From Terrirhizobium terrae (GTDB lineage: Bacteria > Pseudomonadota > Alphaproteobacteria > Rhizobiales > Rhizobiaceae): 64,000 nucleotides of DNA. Position numbers and translations under genes: made by a program. Shown here one piece after another: positions 57,195 through 64,000 of this stretch (within the stretch, counting starts at the first letter, position 1; the number at the start of each line of letters is the position of its first letter). The notes beneath the pieces are model-generated. The model saw only the letters and a program-made list of their open reading frames with translations, was not told the DNA's origin and ran no database searches. Where the stretch lies: NCBI RefSeq assembly GCF_030323265.1, contig NZ_CP104990.1, forward strand, positions 248,001 through 312,000. Reading direction: 5' to 3'.

Positions 57195-58630
57195 ATGACA
57201 AACCAACCGTCCGCGATAACTCGTGCAACGCCTGCGATTGGCAATGCGGTATATTCAGTCATGTTTCACAAACTGTTGCAATGGTTGGTGCCCTGGCTGG
57301 CACTGCTCGGTGGTGGCGCCGCGGCCCTTGCAGCCGAGCCCTATCGGCTCGTGGCGCAGGACCGAATTGCGCTAAGGGTCGTGGAGTGGCGATCGGGAGA
57401 AGGCGAATTCAGGGACTGGACCGTGCTGAACGGCACCTATCTGATCGGTGCAGACGGTTCCGTAACGCCGCCCATGATCGGCAGTATGAATGCCAAGGGA
57501 TTGACGACCCGGGAGCTGGGCGAGGCGATCACGGCGCGTCTGCATACCGTCGTTGGTGAAGCGGGCCTGTTCGCTGCCGTGGAGGTCGCTCAGTACGGTC
57601 CGATCTACGTCGTTGGCGCGGTCGCAGCGCCGGGGCAGTATGCATTCAGCCCGGATCTTACCATCATGAAGGCCATAAGCCTGGCTGGCGGGCTGCAGCG
57701 GGAGGCGGAGAATACACGCGGACGCCTGGAGCGCGACCGTATTCAAGCTGCCGGACTCTACGGTGCGGCGAGGCTCGAGTACTACGGATTGCTCATGCGC
57801 GAAGCGCGGCTGAGAGCAGAGAAAAACGGACACGAGACTTTCGACATTCCAACGTCGCTGGCGAATTTCAGCGGGGCTCTCGCTCTCCAGTCTGAAGAAC
57901 TGGAATTAATGAAACTGCGCAAGGTCGAGACAGGAAGCAAGCTCGATTCCGCGAAGGGCCTTGGCCTTCTTTACGCTGGCGAAATCGGCACGCTGCAGAG
58001 CAAGATCACGACCCAGGAACGTCAGACGACTGTGGTGCAGAACGAGCTGAAGACCGTGAGCTCTCTTCTGGACCGAGGGCTGGTTCAGAGCTCACGCCGG
58101 CTGGCGCTTGAGCGCGAGGAAACCGAGGGCAAAGCCGGGTACTCGACTTCCAGTTCCAGCTCTTGCGCGCCCGCCAGTCATTGGAGGAAAACAACCGCGA
58201 GGGCGAGGAGATCGTCAACACAAAAAACTCAGAGATCCAGACGGAACTGAACGAGATCGTTCGTCAGATTTCAGCGGCTAATCTCAAGGCCCGTACGGCG
58301 GAATTGCTGCTTGGTGAAACCGAAACGCGCATTCAAGAGCTTTTGCTCGATGAGAATGCTGGAAACCAGCGAAAGATAATCTTCTACGTAACGCGCAGTG
58401 AGGTCGATGGTGGCGTGACTCGAATCACGGCAACGGCGGACACGCCGGTCGAGCCGCGAGATCTGATCGAAGTGAGCATTGAGACCCCGCAGCGCTGGAC
58501 GGTGCCGACAGGCGGTGTTGCGAAAGCTTCCGGAAACCTCGCGCCTTCGGGCCCAAGCCTTGTCCAGAGCGTTGTTACGCCCGGCGACGTTGGTGCCTTA
58601 CAAGCCGATGACCGACAGACGGTGCGATGA
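57195..58630 (+). CDS. ExoF/OPX-like polysaccharide export protein (frameshifted)
   Basis: About 478 residues; the S. meliloti ExoF is about 420. A signal or anchor segment (about 25-50) is followed by the Poly_export domain (YRLVAQDRIALRVVEWRS to about 130), the SLBB-like segment YVVGAVAAPGQYAFSPDLT, then a long coiled coil (about 185-400). The break is at 58135-58139 (CCGGG); one more base restores GKARVLDFQFQLLRARQ. It links inner-membrane polymerisation with export through the outer membrane. Last gene of the operon. Confidence 0.82.
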
Positions 58631-58804
58631 GAGACCCAAACGCAGTCATCGAACGTTTGTCAAATGAGCGTGACGGCGCGGATTTAACGCATTGGCCTGC
58701 CAGAACTGGCAACGTCGTTTCCGACGGGATCCAGAGGGTATGAGAGGCGGAGTCTTGGGCGCCCGAGCAGGCTCTTCTCACGCAAGGCGAATTGTTCAGG
58801 ACAG

Positions 58805-59260
58805 CTATTCCAGGGGCGATTGGAGCACTGAAACGGGAAAGAACTCACCGCCTGACATCACGAAAGTCATTGTATTGACGGCAAGCTCAGGTGCTGCAGA
58901 CGTTGGTATGAAGCCCTGTGCGCCAAGCTGCAACGCAGCGGCCACTTCCGCCGGATCGTCAAGGTCGGAAATAACCACCAGGGGAGGAGAGGCTAGCTTC
59001 TCGGGGGAGAGATCGGGCTTAAGGCGCAGCTCACTCACCGGGCGCCTTCCGGCGCAAATTATCGTCAGGGCAGCATTGTGGTCGATAGAGGAGCTGTCAA
59101 ACATGCCATATCCAACAATCGTCAGGTTTTGCGCATCAGCCCACTGGGTCAGCAAGCAGATATAGGCTGCCCGTCGCAACGGCCTTTCGTCAAAGATCAA
59201 TACTGTTCGGTCATCTGCTAGCAATTTTCGGCTCCTGGCTATGCACCGCAGCCACGCCAC
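58805..59260 (-). CDS. Stand-alone pseudo-receiver protein (LuxR-regulator N-terminal half)
   Basis: 151 residues resembling the first ~145 residues of the regulator at 60211-60993: VLIFDERPLRRAAYI, then ISDLDDPAEVAAALQLGAQGF and the FVMSGGEFFP ending. The phosphoacceptor Asp of true receivers is absent (LTIICAGRRP at that place). There is no HTH, and nothing like one is encoded just downstream. It may be a truncated paralogue or a partner that modulates the other regulator. The GTG start is uncertain. Confidence 0.6.
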   Translation of the reverse strand: MAWLRCIARSRKLLADDRTVLIFDERPLRRAAYICLLTQWADAQNLTIVGYGMFDSSSIDHNAALTIICAGRRPVSELRLKPDLSPEKLASPPLVVISDLDDPAEVAAALQLGAQGFIPTSAAPELAVNTMTFVMSGGEFFPVSVLQSPLE

Positions 59261-60210
59261 ACCTCGTAGCGATGCCGTTGCCGCGAAAGGCGGCGTGCAT
59301 ATTAGGATAGCAGCCTCAAGCCACAGCTTAAGCTCTCAAGAGGCGGCTAAGACAGCTTTGACGAAAGATGCGCCTAAAGTCGAAAATGTCCTTCGGCTCG
59401 CTCTTTATGTGTAGTCAAAGTAGAAGTAAATCTTAAGGTGTATTCTTATTTGCATTTCTACTGCTGGACTAGGGTGTAAGATAAGCCTATCCTCATAAAT
59501 AGGGTGGAAGGGCGCAAAGGGGGCGCTCGAATGGACGGGAAGCTGATCAAGTTCGCGGACGTCGGCTATGTCCGCTTCTCAATGGAGAGGCGGCAAACGT
59601 GTGTCCGCCCGCCAGTAGTCGCACCCTATTTCTTTATACATGCCGTAATGTCGGAGATCGCGGAGATTTTCGAAGCGGTAATTGCAAGTGCAATTTCTTC
59701 CGTCCCACGTGTGTCAGTGCATTGGCAGCGATCTGTTTGGAGGACAGTCGGTGACTCGATGGCTGCGAGGAGAACCTCATCGCGTCAAGTCGCTTCAGGG
59801 CTCGGAAAGGAGGGCTTGATCCAATAAGTATTTCCATGCAGACTTTCTGATCTTTGTAATAAAGACAATAATACAAGTATTTCTTCTTGAGATTGATCTT
59901 GATTTATTATCAATTTTTGGGGTCGTTTGGAATTTTAGATTTGGCTTCTATGTGGACGATGCAATGTCTCCGTGTTATTGTTGCTGCATAGTATTTGCTC
60001 CCTCTGTGTCGAATGTCACCCTTGAGAATAGGGAGACATATTTTCTTTCACGGGGCGAGGTCGATCCGGCAAGTGCACAAACGTGCAACCTTAAGGCTTA
60101 TTAGCCCTTAGGAAAATTGAAAATCAGCAGCCGGATACGTTAATTGGGATAAGTAATCCCAAGGTTCTATTCGCGAGATTTGAAATTAATGCTTGCAGGA
60201 GATGGAAAAA
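59261..60210. other. 950-bp AT-rich region without a confident gene
   Basis: Lies between the two pseudo-receiver genes and is much more AT-rich than the window average, especially 59830-60190. A plus-strand frame at 59531-59827 (98 codons) has an AGGGGG motif before its ATG and normal codon use only at its start; I do not call it. A 7-bp inverted repeat at 60144-60162 is the clearest structure. Confidence 0.5.
60144..60162. promoter_or_regulatory. Inverted repeat TTGGGAT-5-ATCCCAA upstream of the LuxR-type gene
   Basis: Perfect 7-bp arms with a five-base spacer, about 50 bp before the regulator's ATG. LuxR-type regulators often bind such dyads, so autoregulation is possible. Confidence 0.35.
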
Positions 60211-60993
60211 ATGGATGCGAAACTTCTGAACAAAAGTGGTTTAGTCGTATTGATCGACGGACTTGCTATGCGCCGAGCATGCATGCTTTCCGCCCTTGAG
60301 CCATGGGCGGACGGTTTAGATCTTAACTTGGCGTCATATGAGCCAAAAGATGTCATGGACCTAAGGGGTGAGGATGATGTCCGCCTCGTCCTGATCAATA
60401 CAGGTGGCGCATCTTTGGCCGAAACCGAGCAGCACGAACTTCTTCTCGCTGCCAAGGCGGCTTTTGCAGGGCCTTGCGCAATAATTTCGGACAGAACGGA
60501 CCCAGATGACGCCGTTTCTGCCGCCGAGATGGGCTTCCAGGCCTTCCTGCCTGCGATACTACCACTGGACATCGTCAAGCAGGCGCTGGTCTTTATCATG
60601 AATGGCGGAACATATTTCCCGCGTGAGGCACTGCTGGCTACGCTGTCGATGCACGCCCGTATACCTGGCCGTCATCGGACGACGGATGGATCGCCCAATC
60701 TGACGCAACGGCAGACCGAAGTCCTCGAGCGGCTTCGCTTCGGACGCTCAAACAAGCACATTGCCCGAGAACTCAATATGCAGGAGGCGACGGTCAAGGT
60801 TCATGTCCGCCAGATTATGCGCAAGTTAGGCGCGGCCAATCGCACCCAGGCGGCATTGCTGGCCCAATCCCAGGTGCCTTCTCCTTCACCATATGGCGCT
60901 GTTGTCGATGATTCTTCAGACGATGTATCTTCGATAGTGCTTGGTCGAAAAGTGATACGACCGGAAGCTTCCGAGATTGTTGTTGGCATTTGA
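60211..60993 (+). CDS. LuxR-type regulator with pseudo-receiver domain
   Basis: 260 residues. The N-terminal domain looks like a receiver (VVLIDGLAMRRACML, ISDRTDPDDAVSAAEMGFQAF) but lacks the phosphoacceptor Asp (LVLINTGGAS). The C-terminal LuxR HTH is clear: LTQRQTEVLERLRFGRSNKH and VKVHVRQIMRKLGAANRTQA (about residues 165-225). AGGAGA lies eight bases before the ATG I chose. It sits beside the exopolysaccharide locus and may regulate it; the signal is unknown. Confidence 0.8.
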   Translation: MDAKLLNKSGLVVLIDGLAMRRACMLSALEPWADGLDLNLASYEPKDVMDLRGEDDVRLVLINTGGASLAETEQHELLLAAKAAFAGPCAIISDRTDPDDAVSAAEMGFQAFLPAILPLDIVKQALVFIMNGGTYFPREALLATLSMHARIPGRHRTTDGSPNLTQRQTEVLERLRFGRSNKHIARELNMQEATVKVHVRQIMRKLGAANRTQAALLAQSQVPSPSPYGAVVDDSSDDVSSIVLGRKVIRPEASEIVVGI

Positions 60994-61221
60994 TCGTGTA
61001 TTCGAACGATTGGCGCCGCTTGCGCATCGATGGCAGCGGCGAGTGAGGTTCATGGTTTTGCTTGTTACTGCTAGGTTCGCTTAGCCACTATCCATTCATC
61101 GATCGAATTGATCTGGAGATGTGGGATGGCGCAGTAAAGCAATGTGGCTACGATCACTCGCAATTGGGCACTTAACATTGCGCCGATTGCCATCGTGATG
61201 GACCACTCCTTAGGCACCGTT

Positions 61222-61749
61222 CTAACCGGCATAGCGATGGTCGTGCATCAATTCTGCAATCTCCATGCGATTTTCGATGCCGATGTCGCGGAGCATGTGA
61301 TCATTCATCAACATCAGTTGATCACGCTGCCGCCGGAGATCCCGCTGGCGTTTGAAATATCGCCATGCCTTGCGGATGCCGAAGAAATGATATGAACGCC
61401 TGTCAGCCGAGCCTGCCTCGGATTGCGAAGCAGGACGGTCGACATCCTCGTCCAGCGGTGTGCAGATGTATAGCTGCAGCGAGCGTCCGCTCGCAGCTTT
61501 AACGGCCGCTTGCCTTACCGTCTGGGCGGCGGGACGCGTCGATATCGCCGGCGAGGTAATTTTCCCCTCGTTTCGTCGAGGATCCGCGAGATGCAGGTGG
61601 AGAAGGTCGCGGAGGGCCTGCAAATCTCGGCCGACGACCGTTGGGTTACGATCGCCCGGCGACGTGTCTTCAGGCTTTCTCGCACCCGTGTCCGGACGAC
61701 TATCAACCCTTTTTGGACCGGTGAGTTTGGGATCAGTTGTTATAACCAC
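61222..61749 (-). CDS. DUF1127 protein with long N-terminal extension
   Basis: 175 residues. The last ~55 residues (KAWRYFKRQRDLRRQRDQLM then MLRDIGIENRMEIAELMH) are a DUF1127 domain, an Arg-rich helical domain that in some bacteria binds RNA. Most DUF1127 proteins are 45-100 residues; here ~120 residues of low-complexity, probably disordered sequence precede it. AAAGGAG lies six bases before a GTG start, which supports the long form. Confidence 0.6.
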   Translation of the reverse strand: MVITTDPKLTGPKRVDSRPDTGARKPEDTSPGDRNPTVVGRDLQALRDLLHLHLADPRRNEGKITSPAISTRPAAQTVRQAAVKAASGRSLQLYICTPLDEDVDRPASQSEAGSADRRSYHFFGIRKAWRYFKRQRDLRRQRDQLMLMNDHMLRDIGIENRMEIAELMHDHRYAG

Positions 61750-62025
61750 AGTAGGCTCCTTTCCTCGCTGACTGTGGCGAACCTAAAGCTTGGCTTTAGT
61801 TCCTATGTTTCTGGCATGGCAAAGAGCGTTACACTTGTGACCGTGCTAAGAGATCGCCCAAATCTCACTTACCGATGTCGAAGACGTGGTTTTAAGCCTC
61901 CTGCCGTTTATCCGGTTGGGGTCGGTGGTATCTACATGTGTTTTCTAGAGGAGTCCGCTTTTCTCAGCCGAAGGTGAAAGCCGATGCGTCGATCGGGACG
62001 ACTATAGCCAGTCCTCTTCGATCTT

Positions 62026-62739
62026 TTAGAGATAGCCGATGCCGAGCAATCGATTGATCGTGTCCTGCTCATGGGCGAGAGCCGCGGGTGCTCCCTGCCA
62101 TGCAAGCCGTCCTCGCTCCAATATGATTACCTGATCGGCGAAGTCGAGCGCGCTTTGGATACGCTGCTCCACGAGAACGATGGTCATGAGGCGACCGTCC
62201 GCCAAACGCGAAAGCGCCGCCATCAACTCCTCGCAGATCACCGGCGCGAGCCCTTCCAGCGGCTCGTCGAGCAAAAGCACACTCGGCTGGCCCAATATGC
62301 TGCGGGCAGTGGAGAGCATCTGCTGTTCGCCGCCGGAAAGCTGGCTGCCGAGGTTCTTCCGCCGTTCCTTCAATCGCGGAAACATGTCGTAGGCTTCCGA
62401 AATTGCCTCCCTTGGCCGGTCCTTCAGCCCGACGAGCAGGTTCTCCTCGACGCTGAGGCTCGGAAAGACGTCGCGCGTTTGCGGCACATAACCAAGCCCG
62501 GTATTGGCGCGGGCAGCGCTGGACCTTTCGGTAATGTCCTGTTTTCCTATGCGGATCGTGCCGCAATAGCGTCGCGTCTGCCCGGCTAGCGTCGCGAGCA
62601 GCGTCGTCTTGCCCATGCCGTTGCGGCCGAGAATGGCAAGTTTTCTGCCTGCCTCGAGCGAGAAGGACAGACCCTCGATGATATGCGTCGGCCCGTAACC
62701 GGCAGAGAGGTTTCGGACCTCGAGCGTCTCAGCCGGCAT
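62026..62739 (-). CDS. livF: Branched-chain amino acid ABC transporter ATPase LivF
   Basis: 237 residues. Walker A is LGRNGMGKTT, signature LSGGEQQMLSTARSI, Walker B VLLLDEPLEGLAP; the last is typical of LivF rather than LivG. It energises a LIV-type importer for hydrophobic amino acids or related solutes (amides, urea). Its ATG overlaps the end of livG by 11 bp. Confidence 0.86.
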   Translation of the reverse strand: MPAETLEVRNLSAGYGPTHIIEGLSFSLEAGRKLAILGRNGMGKTTLLATLAGQTRRYCGTIRIGKQDITERSSAARANTGLGYVPQTRDVFPSLSVEENLLVGLKDRPREAISEAYDMFPRLKERRKNLGSQLSGGEQQMLSTARSILGQPSVLLLDEPLEGLAPVICEELMAALSRLADGRLMTIVLVEQRIQSALDFADQVIILERGRLAWQGAPAALAHEQDTINRLLGIGYL

Positions 62740-63484
62740 GGGCGTAGTTCCCCAGATAGGCTTCCCTCACGCGAGCGTCCTGCGCCACCGCCTGCGGCGG
62801 TCCGTCGAAGATGATGCTGCCGGCCGCAAGCACGATAACCCTTTTGGCAAAGCGGAAGACGAGATCCATATCATGGTCGATCATCAATACGGCGAGTTCG
62901 ACCGGTAGTCGTTCCAGCGCTCTTTCGATGAGACCGGTCTGGGCATGCGGAATTCCCGCAGCCGGTTCATCGAGAAGCAGGATTCGCGGGCGCAACGCCA
63001 ATGCTATTGCGAGCTCCAGCAGGCGTTGTTGCCCGTAAGCGATCTGGCGAACCCTGATATCTGCGAACTCGCTCAGGTGTAGAAGGCTGAGAATGTCCCG
63101 CACCTCGGCCATCACGTCCGGCATCCGGTCGTGGCGCCCGAACATACGACCTGCTCTGCCCGTTCGCTGAAGCACCGCAGATGCGATATGCTCCTCGGGT
63201 GTCATCTCCTTAAACAGCCGTGTCACCTGAAAAGAACGCACGAGCCCTTGCTTCACGCGCTCTGTCGGTCTGGCGGGAGTGATATCCTTGCCATCGAGAG
63301 AAACCCGGCCGCTGTCCGGCTTCAAGGCGCCGGTGACAAGGTTGACGAAAGTCGTCTTTCCGGCACCGTTTGGTCCGATAAGGGCGACCCGATCGCCGGT
63401 ATGAAGCTCGAGCGACAGATCGTTGGTCACATTCAACCCGCCAAAGGTTTTGGTCAGGTTGCGGATTTCCAGAAGCGGCGTCAT
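62729..63484 (-). CDS. livG: Branched-chain amino acid ABC transporter ATPase LivG
   Basis: 251 residues. Walker A is GPNGAGKTTFVNLVTGAL, the LivG-specific LVRSFQVTRLF follows, signature YGQQRLLELAIAL and Walker B ILLLDEPAAGI. The ATG overlaps the livM stop (ATGA). Paired with LivF. Confidence 0.88.
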   Translation of the reverse strand: MTPLLEIRNLTKTFGGLNVTNDLSLELHTGDRVALIGPNGAGKTTFVNLVTGALKPDSGRVSLDGKDITPARPTERVKQGLVRSFQVTRLFKEMTPEEHIASAVLQRTGRAGRMFGRHDRMPDVMAEVRDILSLLHLSEFADIRVRQIAYGQQRLLELAIALALRPRILLLDEPAAGIPHAQTGLIERALERLPVELAVLMIDHDMDLVFRFAKRVIVLAAGSIIFDGPPQAVAQDARVREAYLGNYAHAG

Positions 63485-64000
63485 GCGGAGGCCGCCTTTT
63501 TCCTGCGATCCCGGATTAGAGACACGGCAGCGCCATAGAGGCCGCGCGGGGCAAATAGCACAACGGCGATCAGCAGCGCGCCGACGATCGCCAGCCAGTG
63601 AAAGGGATTGGCGGCAGAGACCACATCCTCGAAGAACAGGAACAGCACCGTTCCGATCAGCGCGCCATAGAGCGAGCCAGTTCCGCCGACGACCAGCATG
63701 ACGAGCGCTTGAGCGGAGAGCGTGAAAGACAGGCTGTCGAGCCCGACCACCTGTGTGGCGACAGCGGACAGGGCGCCTCCGATACCGGCGACAGCGCCTG
63801 ATAATACGTACATCCTGAGCAGCACGGAATGGACTGAGACGCCCATAGCAGCGACCCGCACATGATCCTCCCTCACTCCACGCGCCACTAGTCCGAAAGG
63901 CGAGCGGACGACGATCCGCAGCATGACGAAGACGATGAGAAGCAAAGCGATCCCGTAAAGATAAGCTGTCTTGCCCCAGAGATCGAATTCGAACAGGCCG
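63481..64000 (-). CDS. livM: Branched-chain amino acid ABC transporter permease LivM (5' end outside window)
   Basis: The last ~172 residues are present and the frame is open to the window edge. Several membrane helices, the coupling segment VARGVREDHVRVAAMGVSV and VVGGTGSLYGALIGTVLFL are typical of LivM/LivH-type permeases. Its stop overlaps livG. The rest of the operon (livH and a binding protein) should lie beyond 64000. Confidence 0.85.
   Translation of the reverse strand, partial: GLFEFDLWGKTAYLYGIALLLIVFVMLRIVVRSPFGLVARGVREDHVRVAAMGVSVHSVLLRMYVLSGAVAGIGGALSAVATQVVGLDSLSFTLSAQALVMLVVGGTGSLYGALIGTVLFLFFEDVVSAANPFHWLAIVGALLIAVVLFAPRGLYGAAVSLIRDRRKKAASA

Noticed and set aside
59531..59827. 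98-codon plus-strand frame between the pseudo-receiver genes
   Set aside because: An AGGGGG motif precedes its ATG, but codon use becomes irregular after the first 20 codons and no family is recognisable.
1..64000. CRISPR arrays, rRNA and tRNA genes
   Set aside because: I saw no regularly spaced repeat series and no rRNA- or tRNA-like sequence. Not seeing a tRNA by eye is weak evidence.

Overview
The window looks like chromosome or chromid DNA from an alphaproteobacterium, most likely Rhizobiaceae (Rhizobium / Agrobacterium / Ensifer type). The reasons are an exopolysaccharide locus with ExoY-, ExoF-, ExoT- and ExoK-like proteins, a pqqABCDE operon, many dipeptide-type ABC transporters with GntR regulators, DUF2934 and DUF1127 small proteins, and high-GC codon use with frequent ATGA and TGATG gene overlaps.

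Layout. 1-741: the end of a respiratory/PQQ operon (DUF2231 membrane protein, then a sorbosone-dehydrogenase-like protein cut by the window edge). 906-5968: two head-to-tail copies of one ISNCY/IS1202-type insertion sequence, each carrying a passenger gene; a 5-bp repeat (TACGA) lies at all three junctions and a dif-like Xer site touches the right-hand repeat. 6024-11650: a haem-copper oxidase operon (subunit II with fused cytochrome c, fused subunit I+III, a small membrane protein, a CtaG-type assembly factor, a three-haem cytochrome c). The insertion probably separated this operon from the first two genes. 11978-14368: two small proteins and a PoxB-type pyruvate oxidase. 15059-23202: a sugar-acid style catabolic cluster (enolase-superfamily dehydratase, DapA-family lyase, FCD regulator) divergent from a five-gene ABC importer. 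23523-26740: pqqABCDE. 26744-36366: an M24-like and two M20-like hydrolases with a second peptide-type ABC importer and a HutC-type regulator. 36350-46888: heptose and glycan genes (gmhB, GT9, an AGE-HldE fusion, pyruvyl transferase, hldD, GT4, GMC oxidoreductase) and a Crp/Fnr regulator. 47121-58630: an exopolysaccharide assembly locus (ExoY-like starter, polymerase, chain-length protein, glycosyl- and methyltransferases, GH16 glycanase, flippase, export protein). 58805-60993: two related pseudo-receiver regulators. 61222-64000: a DUF1127 protein and part of a liv branched-chain amino-acid transporter.

How the parts fit. The PQQ cofactor made by pqqABCDE could serve the sorbosone-dehydrogenase-like protein, with electrons passing through the cytochromes to the oxidase; this is inference. 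The glycan half of the window encodes ADP-heptose synthesis (hldE, gmhB, hldD) beside a Wzx/Wzy-type exopolysaccharide pathway. Free-standing gmhA is not visible, and an AGE-type sugar isomerase is fused to HldE instead. This is the most unusual arrangement here.

Quality warning. Fourteen single-base indels interrupt twelve otherwise normal genes between 20 and 58 kb, nearly all at homopolymer runs. I think most are sequencing or assembly errors, so those genes should be read as intact until the reads are checked. The transposase of the first IS copy is different: it has a 2-bp deletion in a diverged segment and looks truly broken.
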